Shown: in pieces, positions 35,284 through 48,300 of the stretch
Layout of the letters: the number at the start of each line of letters is the position of its first letter
Numbering within the stretch: the first letter of the stretch is position 1
Source: Scleropages formosus
Taxonomy: Eukaryota; Chordata; Actinopteri; Osteoglossiformes; Osteoglossidae
Length of the DNA: 64,000 bases
Direction: 5' to 3'
Assembly: GCF_900964775.1 (NCBI RefSeq)
Contig: NC_041824.1
Span: forward strand, 20,754,246-20,818,245
Notes under the pieces: generated by a model
What the model was told of the DNA's origin: nothing
The model's database searches: none
The model's input: the letters and a program-made list of their open reading frames with translations, nothing else
Made by a program: the position numbers and the translations under genes

Positions 35284-36054
35284 GAGACACGCGCTTATGC
35301 ACAAAGATACATCCTTACTGTCGCTCTCTTACTCCCTCTATTTCACCCAGTGGCACAAAAAGCAGGGTTGACCATTTCAGACTGTACTTCCTTATATTTA
35401 TTATTCCGTTGTTTATTTCTGCTGGCTAACAGGTGAATACTCTTGTGACCTTTCTGAGGCTTTTAGCAGAAAAAAAAAGTTTGCATTGATTCCGATGGCT
35501 TTTTAAAAGGGTTTTCCAAATTGACTAATGCTAGCCATTATTTTTTTAACTAGTGGCTCAGTGGTGTCAGTGTTATTGAAGCTGCTTCGCATTGCAGTGT
35601 GTGCACACAAACACATGTACATGTCTGAACACTGAAACACATTCCAGTGCGTATTAAATGTCACTACACTGGGGTAGCTCTTTTACTTAAAAACAGACAA
35701 GCAAACTGGACAGCTCACGTTCGCCTTCATTGTACATTCAGAATTGCGCAAGAAGCCTGATTTTATCATAGGTGTAACTGCCTTTGCTGTGAACAGCATT
35801 AACACACACTCGTCTCGCACAGATTTAGAACTGTAAGTTATACTGTGACTCTCTCCCATTGCGGTGCAAGGGACAGTAGTAAAAAGAGCCAAAGCAGGTT
35901 TTTCAAAATGGGTCAAAAGTAATGCTTGAGAGGTGGGCAATCTTTTAGTGTTTCGTTCAGATACCTGCTACTGAGCATTCCAGTCAACCCTGCTTTCTCA
36001 GTCTTAACACACTGTCTGTCTCCCAGTACCAGGGGATGTGATGTCTTAAAACAA

Positions 36055-36100
36055 GATAGATAGATACATAGATCGATAGATAGATAGATAGATAAATAGA
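36055..36100. repeat. (GATA)n-type repeat
   Basis: Imperfect GATA units on the plus strand. Confidence 0.85.
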
Positions 36101-36850
36101 TGGATGCATACAGGATGTATGAATGGACTGCTAGTCCCCTACTTTGCAACACTTCCCTTTTCCCTGCACTAGCCAACGAGAGGACTGGCTACTACCTGTT
36201 CTCCTTGCCGCATTCACGCTCCTCCCAGTTGTCAGTTTCTGAAGACTACTTTCAGTGTCTAGCTTACTTTTAACTGTTAAACCATAGATGGTTTCATTAT
36301 ATTTTGAATATTCTAGGTGTTTAAATTCAAATGATATGAGCTGGTGCAGATGAATTTTACTTGCTGAGGTTATGACGTTCATGTGAGTTTCTAAAGTGAG
36401 ATGATCACGCATGGCTGTTCTTAAAGGATGGGTGAGGGTTGAGCAGGATGGGTGAGAGAGGCGGAAGGGAAGGTACTTTATCCTTGCTTGAAGTTGTTGG
36501 AGGGCAGGACGATGTGGAATGGAGGAGAGAGTGCGAAGGCTGTTGGGAAGTGTTGTATGAGGTTTAGCTGTGAAAGGTATGACAAAGAACATGAAAGTCT
36601 GAAGAAAAAAAATTGTCCATGGTCACAGTGAAAAATGCAGACTGAAGTCTCAGCTTGTATAGAAAGCACTAGATCATATCATCTTATATCGTGTACAAGT
36701 AGTTCTGATGGAGACAACCACATTTCCAATAAATAATTTGAGTTTAATTTATTAACTTTAATGTGCATTTTAGACTTTTTTTAATAGTTCAGTAGAAGAA
36801 CGTGTGGATTTGTTTGGTAAAAGTCAAAACCGTGTATGATGAATAAAGAC

Positions 36851-39178
36851 ACATGGAAAATGATGGCAGTGGCAGTTTGCGTGACCACTGTTTTTCATTC
36901 AAGATGAAGGCAACTGGATGACCCCTTAACATGGTTGATATTCTTATATTTTCCTTGTAGTTTAGCAGGATTGCTCTCTCTCGTTTCAGTTTAAAGCAGC
37001 TTTCAGAGCTTTCAAGAAATTTTCAGCAGAATAGAATCTTTTTAGCAGAGTGCAGTGTCATATGAGAGGCCTCATAGGAGGTACGACTGTTAATCTGTCA
37101 GAAGGAAGGACGGTATACGTGCATGGTTGTAACGGTCAATCAGTAGCCCTCGGACCTCCTCTTCAGGCCTTTCTCTTATATTGGCCATTTATATTTATTC
37201 TACAGTCCTTCTTGGTTCCATCAAGTTGTAATAATGCTTAAGTGTTATTTAGTAAGCCCTACTGGAATAGAGAGATGGGAAGATATGACCAGAAGAACAC
37301 TATGCTATCAATCACTGAAAAAATATTATTAGTATTATTATTATTATTATAATACAAAAGGTGCACACATGAAAATGTGCACACAAGATGTTATTAGTTC
37401 ATTGTCAGGTTTGGCCTAAATAGCTACAAACAGTCTTATCCTGGAAATTTAGATTATATTGCACAGGGTTCTAATGCAGTTCTAATTCAAAACTAACGTT
37501 CATTGAAACAGAAGCAGAACAGTGTGTCGTCGCCATATGTTTCCATATTTTCTCACCTTTGCTGTAACACATGGAGAAAGGAGAAAAACAACGTAGGTTT
37601 AGGGGACAGGTCTGTCAGGTCTGTCCCGCTGTCGGTCTCTGACAGCCAGATGGTGAACGTGACCCTGGAGATGGAAGGACCCCCACAGTCCAGTCACGGC
37701 AACATCCCAGTGAAAAACGCCCCGTATGTCCCATCCACATGTACGCATCAAGCAACTTCATGGAGTGATCTTGTCATTTCCATTTTCAACCATGGTAGCA
37801 TGTCCTTAAATTCCAACTACATGTTATTTATTAGTAGTTATTAATGGAACTTAAAAATGGTAAATTGGTACTGTATTGTTCAATGTTAATGTTTTCAGTG
37901 ACTTGCACTGTGCGAGACTGGAATAATATGGTCTTAAATGCTTTGCTACTTTGGGAAATTTTTGCTTTCCTCAAACATATCTTAACTTCATTTCTATTTA
38001 TTTATATATTAATTTTAACAAATGATTTAGTATTTTATTCAATGTCCAATTTGTTTGACTTGACGGAGAATGGAGAAAACAACACAAACCTCTTTGATTT
38101 GTTGTAAAGTATTCGGACTGGCGAGTAGGTGGCTTGTGGTCTTCATTTGAACACTAGTATGTGAACTTGAATCATAATGTCTTGTGCAACAAATTGAAAA
38201 ATGAGAAATGTGAATAAAAGTATGAAAATAAAAAAGGCACATGACAAACTCTGGAAATGATCAAAATGTTGAATCCGGATGCCGTGAATCCTAGCAAGCG
38301 GCATAAATTTTTGCATCGCTACCGATCCTAACGGAAAGACTCTCGTGCAATTTTATGAATTTTAAAGTCAGAATTAAAAGTTTGAAAAGTTCTTTCTTTG
38401 TTTTTCAACAAAAGGCATATGTATAGTTTATACTATTTTAATATATACACAAATGCCTGTATTTTACAGTGTAACTAAGAAAAAAAGTCAGGTTGATGAT
38501 ATTTTCAGGTGTTTACATATATAGTAGATATACACACACACACACACATTTTCAGAGCCGCTTGTCCCATACGGGGTCACGGGGGAACCGGAGCCTACCC
38601 GGCAACACAGGGCGTAAGGCCGGAGGGGGAGGGGACACACCCAGGACGGGACGCCAGTCCGTCGCAAGGCACCCCAAGCGGGACTCGAACCCCAGACCCA
38701 CCGGACAGCAGGACTGTGGTCCAACCCACTGCGCCACCGCATCCCCTATAGTAGATATAAAAAAACCAAAAATATTTGATTTTTACACTAGATACATTTT
38801 CGTTTCAAATTTGTACAAAATGGCTATAGAACAAATACAGAATAGTACCTAACAAGTGCTGATTATTTGATCCATTGACACCTAACATGTAAAATGCAAA
38901 AATATGTTGATGTGTTGGTCAGCATTTAGTTGTGTAATTTATTATAAATTACAGACAGATGAGAACCTGACCTTTTGAAATAATTACCTTTCGAAGAATT
39001 TAGAATTTAAAGGATTACCTTATTTAAAGGGCAGGGTACAGTGGCCTATCACCAGGCTTAGTTTGGCTGAACATGAGCCTGTTAACCAGAATATTTTTCA
39101 AACCCTCTACAAAAAGCACGTCTTTATCACCTTCTAGTGATGTGTAATGGGTTACTGGGCTTGAAAGTAAAGGGGGAT
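36851..39178. other. Intergenic region between gdi1 and itih6 (tail to tail)
   Basis: AT-rich sequence with one SINE (38533-38746), an ATT repeat near 37330 and no recognised exon. The frame at about 37503-37844 has no splice context or known motif. The right end probably holds the itih6 3' UTR. Confidence 0.45.
38533..38746 (-). mobile_element. Dominant-family SINE, copy 10
   Basis: A perfect 13-bp duplication TATAGTAGATATA stands at 38520-38532 and 38747-38759. Confidence 0.95.
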
Positions 39179-42100
39179 TCAGAAGTGGTTCACCACATAG
39201 CTCTGGTATGGATGGCCGAGAAGCTTCTCCACATCCCCTTTGGCCACCACCCAGCACTTGTCTGGGTGTCGCCTCCCCGGCGCGTCCTTTATGTTCTTAG
39301 CTTGGAGGCTGACGGGGACTTTTGTTGCTCCCTTCCTCAAGACCGCTTCAGCGAGATGCCCTGCATCAGTGCTCTGGAGATCTTTGGCCCTGATCAACTC
39401 CACATCTGCATGCTGGAACTGGCCTACAATGAAGGCAATAGAAAGGGGCAGTTACACACAACATCTGTTTGTTGGCTAAAGGTAATGGTGCCAAAAACAG
39501 AACAGAGATGCATTTTGCAAAAAGCTCAAGAAGAATCCAGAATTTGCAATACAGTTTCGAATGTTTTATTCAGTCATCAGACTGTGCTGAAAATGCACTG
39601 GTTTGTGAACATTTCCATCCTTACATTGCGCACAGCATATTCTGAAGTAGTGTTCCACTAAATAAATAAAAAGTCTCAGAGGACGTACAGCTGAGACATC
39701 TGAGCATCCTGAAACAAAATGCATCTCAGTGACCTCAACGAAGAAAGGTACGGTAAGGTCTGAACGCACCCAGCAACCCTTGTGTCTGTATGGAGAGGCC
39801 CTCGCCGTCCACAACATAGAGTCCCAGGTGCGGTTTCTGCAGGTAGTCAGGGTGTTTGTAGTGGTGGAAGAGCACCAAGAAGCGTAGACCCTGCCCCAGC
39901 TCCAGCCAGCAGCGCAGGTGGTCGTCCACTGTGACACTCATGCCCTGTCTCACCACCGAACCCGGTCGATTGGTGGTGAGCATCTCCTGTCCCTCTCCCT
40001 GCAGCATCACCACGTCCATTGTAACCGTGACAACCAAACCCCCCGGTGAAGAAATGGTGAGCCGGTCGAAGTACGTTCGAGTCTGGCTCTCAAAGCCATG
40101 TTTGGAAGGGGCCCACATCAAACGTCCGTCAACTATGATGCCTGTTCGAAGGTGGATGCAAACGTGTTCGGTGAAACACAGACAGGCCTACAGTAAAGTT
40201 AACTTATTTCAGTAAATATGGAAAAAATTACCTTCATGACCACAGTACAGCACTCAATCCCTAACGCCGTACCTTTGACGGGGTCTTCCAGCAGCCGCAG
40301 CACGTCATCGGCTTTGCCGTCGATGGTGAAGCAGAGGTTCTGCTTCAGCTTGGGGAGCCACACGATAAAGTGAGGGTCTCCATCCACTGGCACCAACACA
40401 CACATTGTGAGATCATGAAACAAGTTTAGTCAATACATAGAAATTCTTGGTTTACTTGAGCCACAGAAATCTTTCAGTGATTTCTTTCTGGATCTTGTCA
40501 GTCTTACCGGAGGTCGAGAAGAGTCTCTGAGCAGTCTGACTGGAGGCACTGGCTGAAAGCACAAGTAGCAGTGACTGTAGAGCTCATACATGGGCAGAGC
40601 TCACTCAGCACGACCTTGGCCCATCATGGAGCCCCTGTTGGCCCTTAATTCACATCTGTGTTGGACTAACGCGAAAGGACTTGTACATATACCACGAATG
40701 ACCAATCTGACCATGATGGAAAACAGGCCTATTAAGTCTTCTAAGAGCTTACCGTGTACAATCTGATAATCGTATGTATCTGAAAAAAAAGAACAAATAA
40801 ATAAAAAAAATTCACATCAATACTCTCATTGCCTCATCACAAGCAGCCTACTGCAATGTACAAAATATTACAGGAATGTTTTTCCATTATGCTGTCCAAT
40901 AACATACTCACATTGTCACAGAGTATTTATGGATTCAAAATTAAAAATGTACATGAAGAAAACCCAGTACTTGGCCTACTTTGTCTAGCAAATCATAGCT
41001 GTGATTAGAATAACCAAGAGCAGATTAATAAATGTATTATTTAGCACGGGATGTGTTGGGTTGGGGGTGTGGTGGCGCAGCAGGTTTGGCTGGGTTCTGC
41101 TCCCTAGTGGGTCTAGGGTTCAAGTCCCACTGGGGGTGCCTTGTGACAGACTGGTGTCTTGTCCTGTCCTGCCCTGGGTGTGTCCCCTCCACCTCCAGCC
41201 TTACACCATGTGTTGCTGGGTTAGGCTCCTGCTTGGTACAAGCAGCTTTAGCCAATGTGTGTGTTGAGTTTATCAGAAGTACCACATCTGTGTGGAATCT
41301 ATACCTATAAAGGCATTACCTGTTAGGAGATCCTTGACAACAGTATCAACACCTGTAAGGACATATAGAAGGGCATTTAACAGTAATGACCTAGCCTAGG
41401 TTTCTCAAACAACAAATGTAATTACCCATGACATGCACATTCCTGAATGTTGCAGGAAATTGCTGTTGAACTTATAAAAAAGCAGCACTTTTGTGACCAT
41501 TTGGTGTTCTTAATATCTTTAATCTCTATGTCCAACATGACAAATGAAACACAACATGAAATACCCCTGCACCTAGAACGTGTTTTTGGTTCTGCCCCAT
41601 GCCTGGTGAGCTGCTGTGACTCTGTTCATAAATCCAAGAAGGGTTCATTACTCAGTTTGGCCTCGGTTTTTACATTCATTCAGTGTTGACTCATACAGCT
41701 ACGATGACTGTAGTTAAAAAAAATATACATTTTTGTAATTTCAGAGCTCCTGATTCATTTTGACTCAGATATTCAGATTCATACAAAAACAGAATACCAT
41801 TATAATTCCAAAAATTTACTCTGTAATAAATTTTGAAGCAAAAATATCAATGCACAGACAATATCCATGAGAACAAGAGAAATGCAAGGCAGTCATTTTT
41901 TAATCATAGCAGCAGTGGAATTAGAAGCGGGTTTATGAAAAAGTAACAAACATTAGATACTAAGGAAAAAATAAATATGCACAAATGCCCCATCCGGAAC
42001 AGCAGTTGGCACAAGACTTTCAGTACTTTCTGATGTCTGTCAATCATACCCAGAAGGAAAGTGTGTTTGACGACACAATGTAAACTGGGCCCTCAAGACT

Positions 42101-42333
42101 TCAGTTGGAGCAAGGAAAATCAATCACTCACTTGTGTATATATAACATACAGTGTCCCTGAGCAATGCCTGTAAATTAATTTTTTTGTAAATAAGGGCTG
42201 CAAAGATTATTTTTTTAAAAAAGAAAAAGTAATCTTGTAGTCCTGTGCTTAAAATTCAAAATCTTTATCCGAATACATTTACATTTATGTTTAGTATACA
42301 TATTTGCTATCTAATATGCTAAACAATCACCCG

Positions 42334-42368
<35 letters not shown>

Positions 42369-45300
42369 CTTCAGAGCCGCTTGTCCCATATGGGGTCACG
42401 GGGAACCGGAGCCTAACCCGGCAACACAGGGCGTAGGGCCGGAGGGGGAGGGGACACACCCAGGACGGGACGCCAGTCCGTCGCAAGGTACCCCAAGCGG
42501 GACTCGAACCCCAGACCCACCGGACAGCAGGACTGTGGTCCAACCCACTGCGCCACCGCACCCCCCTCACCCGATTACATAAAGACTAATTTACTTCAAT
42601 GCTGGATGTCATATAATATAGCATACAGTAATTCTCTATTCTTGTACTAGTGAATTCACATAAATGAGGGTAGCAAGTGAACAAAAGCATCGAAATGTAT
42701 GACCCTCCACAGAGACGCTACTATATGATGACACTGACCGGTCCATCCTTACCCCATGTTGCACCATGTCTTACCTGACAGGAGGAGCAACTCCCCATCA
42801 GAAAAATGTATATGGAGGCTCAGCAGTTTGATATTTTCTCCCTTATGCCACAAATGTCCTACACCCCAGACTGAATCCAGGCAAGCATTTTAGGATATTC
42901 CAGAACAATCACCAGAGACTACTTTTTTCATTCTCACCAAATGAGCAGGAGTTGATTCTCCTTTTCATGGACAAATAAGTGTTGAGTTCCTCCAGGAGAT
43001 AGACTCAAACAACAGGTTAAATAGGGCATACTGGTCAAATACGGCTGCCCATTCCACCACTGAGTGATTTTGCTCTGGTGTTCACATTTTTTTTCCATGA
43101 TACCTGCTAGAAGAAGTCACCACAGAGGAACCAACAACTACAATATTTACAGCTATGAGAACCTCACCTTTCCTAATAACCTGAATGGCAGAAGACACAT
43201 CTGCAAAAGAAATATAGAAAGGCATTTCACAATTACAATTCATGCCTCAACCTTCAGTTTCTGGCAACAAAGTCCACCATAAATGACCGTCATACAAACA
43301 AACATTCAGAAAACTCAAATAAGAGAAACAGTAAGTGTTGCCTTACATGCTTAAGTTGTCAGAATGTATTTCAAATTTGGAACTAACCTGAAGCAGCAGA
43401 GTAAGAGTAAAGAGTAAAAGAGTATCTGAAATTAACAGGATATCTAACACTGTCATGCAATTAAAGAAGGGTTGAGCTTTGGTCTTACCCAGCAACCCAG
43501 AGGCTTCCGATGGCTTCCGAGCATCCGTGACCCCTGGCATGGGTGCAAAGGTAGCAGCAGCTAGGGTAGCAACTTCAATATCAACACCAGAGTCAGTGGC
43601 AGGTACAGGTGGTATTGTGGGTGGTACAGACAGAAGCCCGGAGAAGAGAGTCGTGAGGTGCAGGTGATGGTGATCTGTGGTGTCTGGGGTGGTGTCATTT
43701 TGAGCTTCAGAGGAAGAGTCTGAAGCCTTACCAGGGTGAGCTGTGAACACTGTTTTTGCAGAGCTTGGAGCTGTGGTAGAGTAGGGGGTGGTTGCAGTTT
43801 TAGCAGAAGCAGGTTTCTGGACTGGGATTTTCTTAGACTGTGGTGTGGCTGCTGTTCTTTCACGGCTGGACGGAACTGAGGCCTTTCCAGAAGGAATAGT
43901 CTGAACAGGGCGACTTGTACTGTGTAGTTCAGAGGAATGGAGCTTGTTGGCAGGGTCTACTTTGGGTTTACTTGTCCTTGGGCTGGAGCTGGAGCTGGGT
44001 TTTTTGGTGCCAGGAATGCTGGAAGAAGCTGTCTTGGAGACCAGGAGTGGGGTATGTGGTTGTGGTGCCATGCTTGAAAATGTATCAGGTGCACTAGTGG
44101 TGGAGGTTGTGGTGGTGCTGATGGTGGTGGAAGCTGTAGTTGTAGAGGTTGAACCACTTGTAGAATTAGGGGCCGTTTCATCAATATCTGGCTTGACTAC
44201 AACCAGCGAGGTAACAGGGGTGACAAAGTTGTACTTCAGAGAAAGATTGGTCGCCTTCTCGCCCAGGAGGCGCTGAGTGGCCGGGTCACTGCTGTTCAGT
44301 TTTGCCTGCAGCAGCTCTCTGATGGTAAAATAGGCCCAAAGACGACGCACAAAATTCGAAATACCCTGCACTTCACCCACACAGCCCAAAGATGATGTGG
44401 TTCCATTAGCCTCCGGAACAAAAGTGGACACATCATTCTCCAGTTTCAGCTTCTGTTTTGAGTCAGTGGCGGTGAGGGAGACTTTGAGGTCCCTCACCCC
44501 AGGCTTTACTCGTCCAGCCACCACAAGCTCAGATCCCTGGAAATAGTTGGGGAAGAGCGCACGTGTAACATCAAAGGCCTGGTCATCGAGATATGAGAGC
44601 TGTATATCAGACAACAGAGGACTGGCCACCTCATCATAGAAGCCCTTGAGCTGCAAGGCAGCATCGGCATCTTCGTACACCATTCTAGCCACACCACGGT
44701 TCTCCAGAGAAAGTCGCCGGAGCAGGGGGAAATCCGCATCGTCCCCAAAAGCTAAGCCAAATAACGATGCCGAACCCAAGGCATTCCGGGCATTGCGAAG
44801 TATGGCTTCTCCCGCTGTCACGCCAGCTGTAGCCTCACCATCAGTCAGAAAAATCACCAGAGGGATCCGCTGGTCTCCCGAGGTGCGATTTGGACTCGAT
44901 GTGGTCGGGTTCACCAGCTGAGCAGCTGAGAGCAGGGCAGAATTAATGTTTGTCCCTGGAGAAGAAGAGACAGAAAGTAAGAGGGAATGATAACAATACG
45001 ATAACGAAAGAATAAGGCCAATAAAAGCGTGAGCACAGCAAGTCCCAGGAAACTCAAGTGGACACATCTACAGGCCTAACACTTAGTTTAAGGAATGGGG
45101 AACATTTGGCTTAATGGCACCTACAGCCAGTAGCAGTGATCTTCTTAACAAAGTCCTGTGCCTCTCGCACGTTCTGTCGAGTTGCCCTCACAGTTCTGTC
45201 CTCCTTCCAGATGTGAACCTTGTCAGAGAATGTGATGATGTTGAAGTGATCACCCTCCCGCAAGTCACCAAGGATTGTCGCCATCGCCTGTTTTGTCTAC

Positions 45301-48300
45301 ATCAAAGAACAAGACCATTGCAGATTATCCACCAATAAACACAAGTTCCTTTCAAAAGACTTTTACATTGGGACAATATATCGGTCAATATGCTTTTCAT
45401 GAAATTCTTTTTTACTTTGTAACTTTCAGTAACAGTGATTTTCTTCTTAACTACCTAAAGAAATTAGCACACTGTCTTGAGCAGTGTGCTTTCAACACCT
45501 ACTACTCTCAGTTGGTTCCTGTTCATATGAAAAAAAGTATACTCTCCACTAAAACACCCAGAAAAGTGAGAGAGGACATTGCCACAAGAACTGGCAAATG
45601 CCTTTCAGTTTAAAAGGAGGTGTATCAAATCTCTGGCTTCAATTAGAAGGCGAGTCAGGCTGGATTGTTCACAAATCTACATGTGGACACCGTTACACTG
45701 TGCAAGTTGCGGTGCTCAGAATAACAGTGGTTCTGTGGTTACAGAATGACAGTAATTTTACCTGCATGATTTTGGTGCCAATCATGGAGCCACTGATGTC
45801 AATAACAAAAATGACATCCTTGGGAACAACTGGAAGTCCCCTGGGTGCAAAGTAATGCACGAAGTAGCCATCATAGATCTAAAGGCAACAAAATACAGTA
45901 CTTACTGTGTAAGAAATAAACCAAGAAATTTGTTTAAGCAATGGGTAAAGATACCAGAGCTTTGTAAACAAGGCACAACCTGGACATCTCCTATGAGGTC
46001 AGTAAGTTTCACGTCATACTGCAGGATGAAGTCTGCATTGAGGCCCTTGGGAGAGAAGCTGGTCTGTTGCTGCCAGGTTGGACTGTAGCGTACATGACCA
46101 CAGTTGGGCGTCTGCTGGATGACTGTGGAAGGGGGAGGCTCAGCACCACCTGCACCACAGAGAGAAATTCATCTGCATTTGACCTTTAAGGTCCTTCTCT
46201 TCAAAGGCGACTCTCGGTCTTTCTCGCACTGGAAGGTACCACGGACGGTGTTGGAAAGTAGTCGGCTGGTCCGCAGAGGGAGCACTCGGAAGAAGCTTAG
46301 GCCTGTCCTCTCGGCGACTGTGACCTCCAGAGTGAGGTTCTGGACAGGCTGCCCCGGACGCAGCCCCAGCATCAGCTCGTAGCGCCCCAAACGTCGCTGC
46401 AGCAGCTCCTCGTAGGACAGGGTGAAGGACATGCGAGTCCCTGACGGTACGCTCACTGACACCCGGAACTTCTCTACCTCCCGCTCCCTAAGAGATGCAG
46501 CTCTGGGTCAGAAAGTCTTGAACATCTTCGAAACAGAGGAAAATTTTTTTCTAATTGGATGTAGCTTCAAATACGTTTTAGAACTGACTTGGTGGACACT
46601 ATCCCAGCTGTCTTTCCCTTCCGTTTGGCTTCATCATAGATCTTTTTGGCGGTGGCCCTTTCTTGCACCTGGGCAACATACAGCCTGTCGTTGGAGGTGC
46701 TGGAACGACAGCAACAAAGAAAGGGAAAATGTTCACGAAGAAAATTGCTTTTGTGAGCCAACAGTGAGCTGAGGGCTGCTGCAGAGGTCTGCCTGAATAA
46801 CAGATCGGTTCACCGGCGATGTCCCAGTGTCAGTGGCTCACACGGACGGACAGACAGCAGCATGAAATAGGGATGTCTCAACAGAACATTCACTGCTTCT
46901 GTCCCATTACACTTTAGCATTTCTTGCAAAGTCCTTCAACACCTAAACTAAAGAAAAAAACACACCTTATAACTTCTAAATCACGCAGCCAAGGATTTAT
47001 CGCAGTATCATAGCTGTGTGAGGAAATGCAGTGGAATGACTGCAGTCCTTCAAAAAATACCATTAAATGACAACACTGAAGCAAAAATAAACTCGCGGAA
47101 CTAGAAACAGTTCTCGTCTTAGACACGGAGCAGAATAAATGGTTATCCGTGCCACTGTGGAAAACAGAGCAGCCTGTATATATGTGGCAGGGTGAGGACA
47201 GGAAGGTGTGTGTCTATATTCGCCAGCACAGAGAACACTGGACCCTCAGACACTTTCCAGGAGACTAAACTTATCTAATGAAACTGGACTGCCACAGGTA
47301 TTTTCCTGGCAAACTTCAGACAGCACTGAGGATATGCGAGTGTGTGTATATGTGTGTGTGTTTGTGTATCTTGGCCATCTGCCTTGGTAAACTACCCAGT
47401 ACTGTCATTTTCTCAATGAATGTTCTGACTACTTACAAAGGATGGTATTCATTTGCCCTCGAGTGCTCTCCACTACTGACCTGCAGCTGCTCCCAAATCC
47501 AACCCCAGGCTCCTTTCAGGGTCTGTGCAGTGTATGTGTGTGTACGGTGAGGTTTTTATTTCTTTTAAGCATCAAAATAACGGCAGCGTAGGTTGCAGGA
47601 CTGCAGGTAACAAAGCAACACTTTTATTTCCTTACCTGGCAATTGAGGTACTTTGGGAAGGCGAAGGTAAGCATTTTAATGCTTAGCTTCCTATACTGCC
47701 AACCATCCAATGTTATTTGTGTTTTTCTTTTTTCTTCCAATTTAATGATTTTTGAGGAACGGTATTATATAAACTACCGTTTTACATAATCAGAAGTGTG
47801 TCGGGACAGCATAAAAGTCTTTTACATCAAAATTTGTGGTCAATGCAGAAGGTCTTTATTTCAGGAGTTCACAGTACTCTCAGCAGGGTATTTCCAACCA
47901 CAGTGCAGGTATTTTCATCTGAGTCCAAAAGCCTCAGGCTGGTTGCACAGTCCGGAATGTACAATCATTGTGTGCAAAGACAGGAAAACGTAGCATGAGC
48001 CAGAGATGGGAAACACGTGATAGTAAGACAAAAAAGCGCATAAGCAAAACAAGGAGAGTGACGGGAACCAAACTCACATGGAGAAGTTGGAAATGAAGGC
48101 TGTTGATGGCAGGTCCACCTCAAAGACGGCCTCCTTGGTCACGGGCAGCTGGTTCCACACAGAACTGTGCACAGTGGTGCGGGCGTAGCGAGACACCACT
48201 GAAGAGCGCACGTGGAATTCGGTCACCTTCAGCTGGACAGCACACATGTAACCAACGCAAAAACTTTAGTCAACCCTGAGCCAATTGCCTGTGTGACACT

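Larger units (their letters stand above)
35003..36850 (+). other. gdi1: Probable gdi1 3' UTR
   Basis: No coding signal follows the gdi1 stop. AATAAA signals occur near 36729 and 36840, which would give a 3' UTR of about 1.8 kb. It contains a CA microsatellite (35206-35283) and a GATA-type repeat (36055-36100). Mammalian GDI1 also has a long 3' UTR. Confidence 0.5.

Noticed and set aside
37503-37844. 113-codon plus-strand frame downstream of gdi1
   Set aside because: No family resemblance, no convincing splice sites and AT-rich flanks; it probably arose by chance in non-coding sequence.
39137-39661. 174-codon plus-strand frame
   Set aside because: It is antisense to the last coding exon and 3' part of itih6, has no recognisable protein and no splice context.
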